From positions 1-34,162 of the forward strand of contig WTBR01000112.1 of NCBI GenBank assembly GCA_013138975.1: DNA of 34,162 nt, read 5' to 3'. Shown here one piece after another: positions 1 to 7,774 of the stretch. Numbering within the stretch: position 1 is the first letter of the stretch; every line of letters starts with the position of its first letter. Made by a program: the position numbers and the translations under genes. Source of the stretch: Bacteroidales bacterium (GTDB lineage Bacteria > Bacteroidota > Bacteroidia > Bacteroidales > UBA12077). The notes under the pieces are model-generated. The model was not told the origin of the DNA. It searched no databases and saw only the letters and a list, made by a program, of their open reading frames with translations.

Positions 1-1
1 T

Positions 2-244
2 CAGGCTTTCACAAGACTAGCCAGATGGTATGATGAAGTAGAAAATTCAGGATTCAACTCATTCAATAGTGTTGCTAAATCAATACAAACACATTATCAG
101 GCAATATTAAACTTTTTCATAAATCGTAGTACAAATGCTTCTGCAGAGTCTTTTAATGCAAAAATAAAAGCTTTAAGAGCGTCATCAAGAGGAGTAAGAG
201 ATATTGAGTTTTTCTTGTTTAGGTTGACTAATATTTATGCATGA
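2..244 (+). pseudogene. ISAon1/ISL3-type transposase, C-terminal end (cut by window edge)
   Basis: The open frame runs from the window edge to a TGA at 242-244 and gives about 80 residues. It contains NRSTNASAESFNAKIKALR followed by RGVRDIEFFLFRLTNIYA, the characteristic C-terminus of the DDE transposases of ISAon1-type elements (ISL3-like group) common in Bacteroidota. The E in ASAESFNAK is the likely last acidic residue of the DDE triad. The N-terminal part lies outside the window, so whether the element is intact cannot be judged. The right inverted end of the element was not identified in the bases that follow. Confidence 0.85.
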
Positions 245-449
245 AAAATATAAATCCCCAAATATTCTGCTTGATCCTTATTAAAGGGGTGATGGTAGGC
301 TTAGGAGCGTCTGGGTAAAATTTAATGTGGTGTAATTTAGATGGATTGAGGATTGACATTACACCTCTTTAAATTTTGTGAAGAATAGCCAACAAGTATT
401 TAACATGTTTTGAAAAAATCGCAGGTGATTTTACGGTAGTTTATAACAA
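245..449. other. Non-coding stretch after the transposase, with a long inverted repeat
   Basis: No gene is seen. It probably contains the right end of the ISAon1-type element. An imperfect inverted repeat has arms at about 318-336 and 358-376; the arm cores are GTGTAAT and ATTACAC, flanked by AAATTT and AAATTT. It may be part of the insertion-sequence end or an independent hairpin. Confidence 0.5.
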
Positions 450-483
450 CAAAAAACCCAACTAAATTAGTTGGGTTTTTGTT
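450..483 (-). terminator. Intrinsic terminator of tRNA-Gln
   Basis: Near-perfect hairpin with arms AAAAACCCAACTA and TAGTTGGGTTTTT and a very short loop, directly after the tRNA-Gln 3' end on the minus strand. A-runs and T-runs flank both arms, so it could also stop transcription arriving from the transposase side. Confidence 0.8.
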
Positions 484-554
484 GTCCGACCAAGGCTCGA
501 ACTTGGACTCTTCTGAACCAAAATCAGATGTGTTGCCAATTACACCATCGGACA
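482..554 (-). tRNA. tRNA-Gln (anticodon TTG)
   Basis: The reverse complement folds as a full cloverleaf. The acceptor stem is TGTCCGA/TCGGACA and the anticodon arm is TCTGA-TTTTGGT-TCAGA with anticodon TTG. The T arm carries GTTCGAGCC and the discriminator base is A. The anticodon reads CAA glutamine codons. CCA is not encoded. Confidence 0.97.
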
Positions 555-568
555 ATTGAATGAGGTTG

Positions 569-598
569 CAAATTTATAAAAATATTTTTGTCTGCAAA
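569..598 (-). promoter_or_regulatory. Promoter of tRNA-Gln (Bacteroidota type)
   Basis: On the minus strand a TTTG (595-598) is followed after 18 bases by TAAATTTG (569-576). This matches the primary sigma factor promoter of Bacteroidota (-33 TTTG, -7 TAnnTTTG). The -7 box lies about 15 bases before the mature tRNA 5' end. Confidence 0.75.
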
Positions 599-862
599 TA
601 AAAATGGTGTTTTTTTTGAAAAAAAATCTAAAATCCGTGATAAAAATATCTTCACAAGGGATTTTTACTATTTAGTCTTTGCAAGAAAACGCCAAATTCT
701 GAGTTACTTTTGTGCTGAAAACAGTTACTTACAAAAGTAAACTTCTTGGTTTTCAACACTTCGAATCCGATAGCTACCGGAATGCTTTGACACTTTCTTA
801 TCAAAGACTTGAAAAAAAGCTGTTTTCTTGCAGAAACTATTAAAATCCATTAATAATTGAAA
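599..862. other. Non-coding stretch with a distant inverted repeat
   Basis: No gene is seen. The pieces TGCAAGAAAAC (about 678-688) and GTTTTCTTGCA (about 823-833) form a perfect 11-bp inverted repeat about 150 bases apart. The inner part carries the string CGATAGCTACCGGAATGC, and a close variant (CGATAACTATCGGAATGC) occurs near 4750. It looks like a decayed dispersed repeat. Confidence 0.45.
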
Positions 863-2452
863 TTATTCATCATCATCACTTACTTTATGATATTTTTCCA
901 ATCCATCTTCTGTCATTATCCAATATTTATTTACCATTTCTTCGTTTCGATAATATTTTTCTCTCTTAATATAGTCGAGTTGCTCTTCGATACTTTCATC
1001 TAAGTATAAAATATAACCTTCGGGTACTCTAATTGTAATGTCTACCTCAGGAAATCTCCAGCGGTTTTTATCAACCAAAGAGTAAACAGCATCGAAAAGT
1101 ATCACCGAATCTTTTTGTACTACATGATATTCTATATCATCGGCATTTTGTAATGCCTCTCTACGATCAGATCCACGTCCTTTTTTTCGTATTTCTATCG
1201 TTACCTGATCGGAACTTCCACGAATAATATCTATTTCAGGAAAAGCTAATAATTGCTTGTCATCATCTTCGTCGTACATAATTTGAAATTCCTCATCGAA
1301 AATGTAAAATTTAGATGTTGCAACAGAATTGTCTTCATGCGTTTTCAAGTAAAGTGTTTTGTTCGCTTGTTCTTCAATAAGCATCCTTTCTTCATTATGA
1401 ACTGATGTAGAAAAATGCTTTACCTGAACACCCGCTATTATTACAAGTGCAATTAAACTAAGAATCCAAACTGCGAAACCAATTCCTGCAACAGGTTTGT
1501 CATTAGGACGTAATCCAAGTAATAATTTTAAGCCACCATAAATTATGGCAACCAATGGAATAAACACAACCAAAATTGCACACAGAGTAAAAATCCAAAC
1601 CGTATTTGGCCCAACAACCGATTGAATCATATCCGAAAAAACTACATGATCGTTAATAAATATATTGTTCCAAGGCATAAAAGATTCTCCAATGATTAAT
1701 GTTCCAGTTAATCCTATTAGAAAACCTACTCCCATAACGACTAATACTAAACCAAAAATGCCCACAATAAATTTGAAAATAAATCTTATAAAAGCACCAA
1801 TTGCATAAATAATACTTTCAAAAAAATTCCGAGTGCGATCGTAATCTTTAGAATTTTTAATATTCTTCAAGTTGTCCTTTACGTTTTCGTACTCTTTTCG
1901 TACATTTTTCTCAATATCGGAGATGTTAAATCGTTCTCCACGCATATCGAGTTTTTGTGCAGTAGTATTTGCTGCAGGGAGTAATGCCCATAGAACAATA
2001 TATATAATGCCTATAATACCAAAACCAAACATGAGTAAAATAAATATTAATCGTATAATTAAAGGATCAATATTTAAGTAAGTAGCAATGCCTGAACAAA
2101 CACCACCTAAAACTCTTTCATCCGGATCACGGTATAATCTTCTTGATGATTTATCGTATTGATAAGAATTCTTACTATTGCTTTCTTCTTCGCCTTCAAA
2201 ATCCTCGGGGCGTCCCATAATATCAATAACTTCATTAATGTCTTCGACTGATATTACTTGTTTTTGATCAGTAAGCTTGCTTTGAAGAATTTCTGCAATT
2301 CGATGTTCAATGTCTGCGATAATTTCTTTTCCTTCATCCGATGATGCAAATCGCTGATTAATGGCAGTAAGATAATTCTGCAATATCTCAAAAGCATCTT
2401 CATCTAAATGGAATATAACACCACCTATGTTAATTTTTACTGTTTTTTTCAT
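863..2452 (-). CDS. PspC-domain membrane protein, long form
   Basis: This 529-residue protein has three parts. Residues 1-85 are a conserved N-terminal region (KTVKINIGGVIFHLDEDAF) also found in the 205-residue protein of the same operon. A PspC domain (about 103-162, RDPDERVLGGVCSGIATYL then a hydrophobic helix) follows. The rest has membrane segments near 217-255, 286-314 and 325-345, and an acidic C-terminal part (350-529) predicted to be outside the membrane. PspC domains occur in envelope-stress proteins that sense or buffer inner-membrane damage; the exact role here is unknown. It is the last gene of an operon (gap to padR 14 bp) and is probably repressed by that PadR. The TTTTTTTTC and AT-rich leader gives no Shine-Dalgarno, as is usual in this phylum. 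Confidence 0.9.
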   Translation of the reverse strand: MKKTVKINIGGVIFHLDEDAFEILQNYLTAINQRFASSDEGKEIIADIEHRIAEILQSKLTDQKQVISVEDINEVIDIMGRPEDFEGEEESNSKNSYQYDKSSRRLYRDPDERVLGGVCSGIATYLNIDPLIIRLIFILLMFGFGIIGIIYIVLWALLPAANTTAQKLDMRGERFNISDIEKNVRKEYENVKDNLKNIKNSKDYDRTRNFFESIIYAIGAFIRFIFKFIVGIFGLVLVVMGVGFLIGLTGTLIIGESFMPWNNIFINDHVVFSDMIQSVVGPNTVWIFTLCAILVVFIPLVAIIYGGLKLLLGLRPNDKPVAGIGFAVWILSLIALVIIAGVQVKHFSTSVHNEERMLIEEQANKTLYLKTHEDNSVATSKFYIFDEEFQIMYDEDDDKQLLAFPEIDIIRGSSDQVTIEIRKKGRGSDRREALQNADDIEYHVVQKDSVILFDAVYSLVDKNRWRFPEVDITIRVPEGYILYLDESIEEQLDYIKREKYYRNEEMVNKYWIMTEDGLEKYHKVSDDDE

Positions 2453-2466
2453 TTTTGCGATTTTTA

Positions 2467-2790
2467 TTATTTATTAATCAAGTTAACTGCATCTACAAGT
2501 TCTGTCCACGAATTTTTCAATTCGATTAAATATTCTTTTCCCTTTTCGGTTAGAGTATAATATTTTCGTGGTGGTCCTTGTGTCGATTCTTCCCAGCGAT
2601 AGCTTAATAATCCAGCATTTTTTTGTCTGGTTAACAGAGGATATAGAGTTCCTTCAACAACAATCATTTTCGATTCTTTTAATGATTTAATAATGTCGGA
2701 AGCATAAAAATCCTGTTTTGATAAAATGGAAAGGATACAGAATTCTAATACGCCTTTCTTCATCTGAGCTTTTGTATTTTCGAGATTCAT
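2467..2790 (-). CDS. PadR-family transcriptional regulator
   Basis: At 107 residues this is the usual length of short PadR (PadR-s1) repressors. The winged helix is clear: MKKGVLEFCILSILSKQDFYASDI is the first helix pair, VVEGTLYPLLTRQKNAGLL is the recognition helix with the typical GTLYPLL signature, and PPRKYYTLTEKGKEYL is the wing. A short C-terminal helix would dimerise. In Bacteroidota such PadR genes are commonly encoded beside PspC-domain proteins. Here the gene sits between two of them, so autoregulation of the operon is the natural inference; a candidate operator lies at 3583-3609. Confidence 0.93.
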   Translation of the reverse strand: MNLENTKAQMKKGVLEFCILSILSKQDFYASDIIKSLKESKMIVVEGTLYPLLTRQKNAGLLSYRWEESTQGPPRKYYTLTEKGKEYLIELKNSWTELVDAVNLINK

Positions 2791-2796
2791 ATTTTC

Positions 2797-2838
2797 TAGA
2801 TATTAGTAAATAGATATTAGTAAATAAATGTTAGTAAT
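2797..2838. repeat. Tandem 14-bp repeat between padR and the first pspC-like gene
   Basis: TAGATATTAGTAAA occurs twice back to back (2797-2810, 2811-2824), followed by a degenerate third unit (2825-2838). The rest of the 110-base spacer carries GATACTCGGTACTTGG and ACTCAGTACT motifs. The GTAGTAA-like half-sites of the putative operator upstream resemble the TTAGTAA core of these units. Confidence 0.7.
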
Positions 2839-2900
2839 TAGTAACTTGAGTTAAGCATCTTGAGTTTTGATACTCGGTACTTGGCACTAAATACTCAGTA

Positions 2901-3518
2901 CTAAAACTTCATCTTACTCTTAACATTTTCAAATTCTTCACGAACAGCTTTTTTAATGTTTTCGATTGTAATTGCTTCTCCACGCATTTCCAGTTTTTGT
3001 GCTGTTGTTGAAGCTTCGGGAATTACAATCCAGAGAATAATATAGATAATCAGACCAGAACCCATGCCCAATGCGATTAGAATAAAAATAATTCTGAAGA
3101 CAATTGGATCTACATTAAAATAGGCACTTAATCCACTACAAACGCCTCCCAGAATTCTATTGTCCGGATCGCGATACATTTTTTTAGATTTACGGTTATA
3201 CATACGTCTTCTTTTAGATTCTTTATTCGATTTAGAAGATTCATTTTTAGCCTCTTCGTCTCTAAATTCTTCCGGTTCTCCCATTATTTCAATTACTTTT
3301 GAAACATCATCTTTCATTACTACATCTCTTTTTTCATTAAGCGTTTCTGTAAATAATTCAGATAAGCGTGCTTCAATATCCGACATAACCTCAAGACGTT
3401 CCTCATCACTTGTAAATTGCTTTTCTATAGCAATCAAATAAGTGTGTAACATCTCGTAGGCATCATCATCAATATGAAATACTATTCCTCCCAGATTAAT
3501 TGTTATTGTTGTTTTCAT
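2901..3518 (-). CDS. PspC-domain membrane protein, short form
   Basis: This 205-residue protein is the first gene of the operon. Residues 1-85 match the N-terminal region of the 529-residue protein (TTITINLGGIVFHIDDDAYEML, with the same MGEPEEF/MGRPEDF motif). A basic linker (about 95-112, KRRRMYNRKSKK) and a PspC domain (about 113-172, YRDPDNRILGGVCSGLSAYF then one membrane helix) follow. The C-terminus TTAQKLEMRGEAITIENIKKAVREEFENVKSKMKF also aligns with the start of the longer protein's cytoplasmic tail. So the two are paralogues, the short one lacking the extra membrane segments and the exported C-terminal part. Probable function: envelope-stress sensing or signalling. Start at 3518 is the only one that keeps the conserved KTTITI beginning. 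Confidence 0.9.
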   Translation of the reverse strand: MKTTITINLGGIVFHIDDDAYEMLHTYLIAIEKQFTSDEERLEVMSDIEARLSELFTETLNEKRDVVMKDDVSKVIEIMGEPEEFRDEEAKNESSKSNKESKRRRMYNRKSKKMYRDPDNRILGGVCSGLSAYFNVDPIVFRIIFILIALGMGSGLIIYIILWIVIPEASTTAQKLEMRGEAITIENIKKAVREEFENVKSKMKF

Positions 3519-3564
3519 ATGTTTTATTTTTAGAGTACTATACTATGCACACAAAATTACAATG

Positions 3565-3572
3565 CAAAGATA
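3565..3572 (-). promoter_or_regulatory. -7 promoter element of the pspC-padR-pspC operon
   Basis: The minus strand reads TATCTTTG, a full match to TAnnTTTG, 47 bases before the first start codon. A GTTG (3 of 4 to the -33 TTTG) lies 21 bases further upstream at 3594-3597, inside the palindrome at 3583-3609. Confidence 0.55.
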
Positions 3573-3582
3573 TGTAATAATG

Positions 3583-3609
3583 TTACTACCATGCAACACA
3601 TAGTAGTAA
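3583..3609. promoter_or_regulatory. Probable PadR operator (27-bp palindrome)
   Basis: Arms TTACTACCATG and CATAGTAGTAA are complementary except at one position, with a 5-base centre. The palindrome covers the -33 region of the operon promoter, where repressor binding would block RNA polymerase. A related half-site, TACTATACTATG, lies at about 3535-3546 downstream of the -7 box. That the PadR encoded in this operon binds here is inferred from position and symmetry. Confidence 0.5.
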
Positions 3610-3688
3610 ATATTTTATTGTAGTTAATCTAATTAGCTGATAATCAGTTTAATTATTTTTTATTATTTTTGTTGTAAAATTTTAAAAT

Positions 3689-4486
3689 ATGATATATCAA
3701 GGCTCTTTACATAAAATGAGGACAGAATTAAATGATCCGATTGACTATTTTTTGACATTAGATGATCATTTAATACATATGAATGAACTAATTAATAAAG
3801 AAATATCAATTACTTATTTAAATGAGATACATTGTATTCGATGTGGTCGTAAAACCAGTAAATCGTTTCAGCAAGGCTATTGTTTCCCTTGTTTTAGAAC
3901 CGCTCCCGAAGCCGACGATTGTATTTTACGTCCCGAAATGTGTCGTGCTCAAGAAGGTATTTCCCGAGATATGGAATGGGCTAAAAATAATTGTTTGCAA
4001 GATCATATTGTGTATTTAGCTATTTCGAGTGGTTTAAAAGTAGGAGTTACAAGATTATCGCAGGTTCCAACACGATGGATGGATCAAGGAGCCAGTTTTG
4101 CTATAAAAATTGCCCAAGTGCCCAATAGAAATATGGCAGGTTTAATAGAAGTAAACCTTAAAAAACATTTTGCCGATAAAACAAATTGGCGTAGAATGCT
4201 CACCAATAAAATCGATTTGGAGACTCAGTTATCGGAACAAAAAATCAAGGCTAAGGATTTAGTTAAAAAGGAGTATGTAAAGTATTTTATTGAGGATAAT
4301 GAAATAGTAGATATAAATTATCCGGTAATAGAATATCCCGAAAAAGTAAATTCGTTTTCTTTTGATAAGGAACAGAAAATTGAAGGAAAATTAATGGGTA
4401 TAAAAGGACAATATTTAATTTTTAATGAAGGAAGAGTGCTGAATATTCGAAAACATAATGGGTATAAAGTAGAAATAGAGTATTAG
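3689..4486 (+). CDS. DUF2797 domain protein
   Basis: This 265-residue protein matches the DUF2797 family, whose function is not established. The N-terminal third has a cysteine-rich segment, CIRCGRKTSKSFQQGYCFPC, about residues 50-72, with two CxxC pairs that probably bind zinc. Further conserved cysteines follow at CILRPEMC. The central motif VYLAISSGLKVGVTR, followed by RWMDQGA, resembles the core of GIY-YIG-type domains; that resemblance is by eye only. The C-terminal 60 residues look like a small beta domain (GKLMGIKGQYLIFNEGRVLNIRKH). It is divergent from the PspC operon. A TATTTTTG at 3664-3671 could be its -7 box, giving a very short leader. Confidence 0.88.
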   Translation: MIYQGSLHKMRTELNDPIDYFLTLDDHLIHMNELINKEISITYLNEIHCIRCGRKTSKSFQQGYCFPCFRTAPEADDCILRPEMCRAQEGISRDMEWAKNNCLQDHIVYLAISSGLKVGVTRLSQVPTRWMDQGASFAIKIAQVPNRNMAGLIEVNLKKHFADKTNWRRMLTNKIDLETQLSEQKIKAKDLVKKEYVKYFIEDNEIVDINYPVIEYPEKVNSFSFDKEQKIEGKLMGIKGQYLIFNEGRVLNIRKHNGYKVEIEY

Positions 4487-4572
4487 CTATAAATAGCACT
4501 TATTATAAAAAGATGAAAACGGTTATAAGTCGCTAAAGTTCAGATTACTATTTACATGATGTTAGGTACTAG

Positions 4573-4684
4573 TGTCAAGTCAAGGATGCTTTTTCAGTTG
4601 AAAACCTGACAGAGTCAGAATGACCTGTCAGAGGTTTGAAAAACTCTCGTCAGGTCAACCCGAAACTTAAAGTTTGACTTGACA
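4573..4684. repeat. MITE-like repeat, copy A (complete)
   Basis: 112-bp non-coding element with perfect 11-bp terminal inverted repeats, TGTCAAGTCAA (4573-4583) and TTGACTTGACA (4674-4684). Internal CTGACAG/CTGTCAG segments give it further hairpin potential. The right 46 bases (4639-4684) recur nearly unchanged at 6869-6914, on the other side of the glycosyltransferase gene. Confidence 0.75.
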
Positions 4685-4868
4685 AGTTTTAAATACATAC
4701 CCATTTATGTAGCAAATGCTACCAAAAATAGAACGACGAAGTAATGTCCGATAACTATCGGAATGCCGAGCTGCTTCGATTTATAATCTATGCTCATCTG
4801 GGGAAAGCGTTGTGTAAATAATTCTCCGCACACAATTTACTGTAATATTCATATTGATAAGAATTTAA
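4685..4868. other. Non-coding stretch downstream of the glycosyltransferase gene
   Basis: No gene is seen. CGATAACTATCGGAATGC near 4750 is a variant of a string at about 768-785. TTGTGT (about 4810) and ACACAA (about 4833) could form a weak hairpin after the glycosyltransferase stop; there is no clear T-run, so I do not call a terminator. Confidence 0.4.
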
Positions 4869-6443
4869 CTACATATGTTGAAACCAATGCTTTTTGAAAG
4901 TTTCGTAAAAATAGAAATCTTTCATATCGTCAGTAAGACTCTCTAAAAACAGTTGCTTATATTCTTTTTTATCTTTTACAGAAATGATTTTTTGCCCAAA
5001 CCGAAAATATATTTCTAACTTTTTAGAAAGAAAAAAAATCCGGTATTGATGGTCATTATACAGTTCTTGTTCGATTAAAAAATTATATATTTTATTGCAA
5101 CTATTTATCATATTGGCGTAATGATTTCCTTTTTTATGAGAAAGAGAAGATTCTCTATATCTATAATAATATAATTTTTCAGGTAAAACGGCTATATCTT
5201 TTGCTAATACAATACCTTTCCAACTCATAATAATATCGCCACCTGCCCCTGTAATATTTTCAAAACATAAATTATTATAACGCAAAAAAGAAGTTTGCCA
5301 TAATTTGTTCCATGTTTGCAAAATTGGTAAATTACTTATTTTATCAATTAGCATATTATCCTTATATTGCAAATTATCTTGATAAAATTTATATCTCACA
5401 TATTCTTCAATATATACATCAGTCTGATTACTGTCATTTTGCATATAAAAAAGAAATTGTACCAATTGTGCTTTTGTTTTTTCTGCTACATCATAAAGTT
5501 TCTGGCAAGTATCAAGTTCTATCCAATCGTCAGCATCTACAAAAAGCACATATTTTCCCTTAATATAAGGGAAAGCTGTATTTCTTGCTTTTCCTGAGCC
5601 TTCATGAATCTTATCGATAATTTTAATTCGGTTGTCTTTTTTAGCATATTTTTGCAATATCATACTTGAATTGTCCGTTGAGCCATCATTTACACAAATA
5701 ATTTGTATCTCTTTCATTGTTTGATTTATAACAGAATACATACAATCATTCAAATATTTTTCAGCATTATATATAGGAATAACTATTGTCATTGGGATAG
5801 TATCATTCCTTATACTTATATTAGACTTTATAATACATTTTTCATTTACATCACTCTTTTCTTGTTGTATCTTTTCAGAGGAATTACTATTACAATCATT
5901 TTTGAGGTCATCTAAAAACAATTTGGCATACTCCAATCTTTTATATAAATCTTTACAAACACCTTTTTTTTGCTTCTCAATTCCATCTGTTTTAAATATT
6001 GAGTACCAAATTGAGAATATTATTATCAAATCAAAGAAAAATAAAATAAAAATATTGGCACATTTAAAATTTTCGTTTAAATACTGTTCATATATTGTTA
6101 TAACAATTACATAAATTATTATTACTAAAAGTAAGGATTTCAATATATTTAAATCTGTTTTGTGTTTTTTAAATATAGACAAATGCATTTTAAGAGTACT
6201 TGTTGGGGATGGTTTAATATTGGATAGTAATTCTTTAATAGATCTTCTTAAAAGAGCCTCTTCTATACCATAGATATTTTTTCTATATATATCATCTCTT
6301 AGTCTATCGCAATAAAACGGATTGAAACCACCACGTTCTAATCTTGATTGTCCATAACCAATTAAAATATCTTTAATTCTTCCTATTCCAAAAAAAAGAA
6401 AAACTCCAATTACAGATGCAAGTGTTAAACTTATTGTTATCAA
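4869..6443 (-). CDS. Membrane-anchored family 2 glycosyltransferase
   Basis: The protein has 524 residues. About residues 218-330 form a GT-A fold of family GT2: PMTIVIPIYNAEKYL, then VNDGSTDNS (nucleotide binding), GSGKARNTAF and YVLFVDADDWIE (metal-binding DxD). The C-terminal part (330-524) is the usual variable acceptor region. The first 215 residues are atypical: a hydrophobic segment at 2-22, a charged loop, and two more membrane helices at about 100-120 and 128-150, then a polar linker. The product probably extends a surface polysaccharide or glycolipid at the inner face of the inner membrane; donor and acceptor cannot be told. The gene stands alone, is visibly richer in A and T than its neighbours, and lies between inverted 16-bp repeats (4569-4584, 6903-6918), which suggests acquisition. 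Confidence 0.85.
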   Translation of the reverse strand: MITISLTLASVIGVFLFFGIGRIKDILIGYGQSRLERGGFNPFYCDRLRDDIYRKNIYGIEEALLRRSIKELLSNIKPSPTSTLKMHLSIFKKHKTDLNILKSLLLVIIIYVIVITIYEQYLNENFKCANIFILFFFDLIIIFSIWYSIFKTDGIEKQKKGVCKDLYKRLEYAKLFLDDLKNDCNSNSSEKIQQEKSDVNEKCIIKSNISIRNDTIPMTIVIPIYNAEKYLNDCMYSVINQTMKEIQIICVNDGSTDNSSMILQKYAKKDNRIKIIDKIHEGSGKARNTAFPYIKGKYVLFVDADDWIELDTCQKLYDVAEKTKAQLVQFLFYMQNDSNQTDVYIEEYVRYKFYQDNLQYKDNMLIDKISNLPILQTWNKLWQTSFLRYNNLCFENITGAGGDIIMSWKGIVLAKDIAVLPEKLYYYRYRESSLSHKKGNHYANMINSCNKIYNFLIEQELYNDHQYRIFFLSKKLEIYFRFGQKIISVKDKKEYKQLFLESLTDDMKDFYFYETFKKHWFQHM

Positions 6444-6868
6444 GATATAAATATTAATTTTTTATGCTTTCGCTATTTTTCCGATATGGAAGCTAACCAA
6501 AATTATATGCGCCATAGTGGCACATATATCTACTATAAAAGTACTTGTTTTGTTACATAAAGTTAACAATAAAATGAACGTTTGTAGAATTAGAAGTAAA
6601 TTGGTTTAAGAATAGGGTATTAGCAATTTTATGAATTTAACGAACATGCAGAAACTAAAGGATAGGCGAAGAGCGGGTTGAAGCACTCTTGCTTTAAACA
6701 AAGGCTTAATTTAGGTTAAGATCTTTAGATAATAGCTAAGAAGAGGATATCTTAAAAGTCTAAAATTTGTCTATGCATCGACTCCCGATATCCACAGGTG
6801 TTTTCTCAGTAAGTTGATTATCAAACAATCAGACCTAACAGTTTTACTAACAGACTCTGACAGGTTTA
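6444..6868. other. Non-coding stretch upstream of the glycosyltransferase gene
   Basis: No gene is seen. The minus-strand TAATTTTG at 6498-6505 fits the -7 box consensus and could drive the glycosyltransferase gene, but no good -33 TTTG is found. GCGCCATAGTGGCAC (about 6509-6523) is a short palindrome just upstream of it. A plus-strand open frame starting near 6630 has only 16 codons and is not supported. Confidence 0.4.
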
Positions 6869-6914
6869 AAAAAACTCTGTCAGGTCGACCCGAAACTTAA
6901 AGCTTGACTTGACA
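6853..6914. repeat. MITE-like repeat, copy B (right part only)
   Basis: This matches the right half of the element at 4573-4684, including CCCGAAACTTAAAG and the terminal TTGACTTGACA, with few differences. The left inverted end is absent here. The outermost 16 bases (CTTGACTTGACACTAG, 6903-6918) are an exact reverse complement of 4569-4584. Confidence 0.75.
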
Positions 6915-6924
6915 CTAGCCTTTC

Positions 6925-7689
6925 TTATATTCCACATAATTTTTGATATCGAATTTTTATTTCTTTCGATAAATTTTCTAAATCAGGATAAATGTTAGAG
7001 GGTTTAAATCCTAATAAATCAAGTTCTAAAGCAATATCATTCAAACATTCTTTTGGAAGCTTAATTCTTTTTAAGAATTTTTCGTTTTCAGGGTAATTCT
7101 CTAATGCTTCTTGTGAAGAGTGTATAGTAAAAGCACTTTGTTGTACCATCATTCTTAATTCATTTTCAATAGCTGAAACAGCAATTATTTTATCATTTTC
7201 TTTAACTTTATTAGGACTAAGGAAAGCCGGTTCAATCATTTCTATTGCTGTTGAATTTTTAATAGAAAAGATGTAAGGTTCTAATCCTGAAATTACATTT
7301 AATTTTCCAGGCATCAATACCCAAACCTCAGCATCATTCTTAGATTCTATTTCTTTGGAAGATAAAATTAACTCTTCAATTGCAAAATATAATCCAATTA
7401 ATGGAGATTTACTCCAATCAAGCAATCTGGTTGGAAGTCTGTAATGTTGCATTAAAGAAAGCCATTCTGCCCAATCACCATCTAAAGGAGGGTTTAATGT
7501 TCTTGATTGCGCTTTCCAAAGAAATTCGTGATTCATACCTCTTTCATTTTCACGAGAGAATGTTCGCCAAATAGTTGGTTTTAGTTCCCATGATATATCA
7601 GCATGGCCCCGATACCAATTAATAGTATTGTTTTTTAATGTAATACTTTTTATATGCTTTATATATTCTGAAATATTTCTTGCTATCAT
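6925..7689 (-). CDS. FRG domain protein
   Basis: This 254-residue protein has a FRG domain in its first half: INWYRGHADISWELKPTIWR (around residues 23-42) carries the [FY]RG motif that names the family, followed by EWLSLMQHYRLPTRLLDWSKSPLIGLYFA (about 79-107), the second conserved block. The rest is a predicted alpha/beta region without other recognised motifs. FRG proteins are widespread accessory genes of unproven biochemical activity, often in or near phage-defence and mobile regions. It is co-oriented with and 85 bases downstream of the cyclase gene, but no overlap or shared feature proves a common function. No signal peptide is seen, so it is probably cytoplasmic. Confidence 0.85.
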   Translation of the reverse strand: MIARNISEYIKHIKSITLKNNTINWYRGHADISWELKPTIWRTFSRENERGMNHEFLWKAQSRTLNPPLDGDWAEWLSLMQHYRLPTRLLDWSKSPLIGLYFAIEELILSSKEIESKNDAEVWVLMPGKLNVISGLEPYIFSIKNSTAIEMIEPAFLSPNKVKENDKIIAVSAIENELRMMVQQSAFTIHSSQEALENYPENEKFLKRIKLPKECLNDIALELDLLGFKPSNIYPDLENLSKEIKIRYQKLCGI

Positions 7690-7774
7690 AATTGAATTGT
7701 TCGCTTGTGTCTAATATGTTCTTAGAGGTAACTTCAGGCATTTTCAATTTTAGTTTCCTCGAAGTACTCACAAT

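Noticed and set aside
3160..3441. Plus-strand frame of 93 codons opposite the short pspC-like gene
   Set aside because: Low-complexity serine-rich antisense of a clearly conserved gene.
6630..6685. Short plus-strand peptide frame (16 codons) upstream of the glycosyltransferase
   Set aside because: No conserved features, no terminator, attenuator or downstream plus-strand gene that it could regulate.
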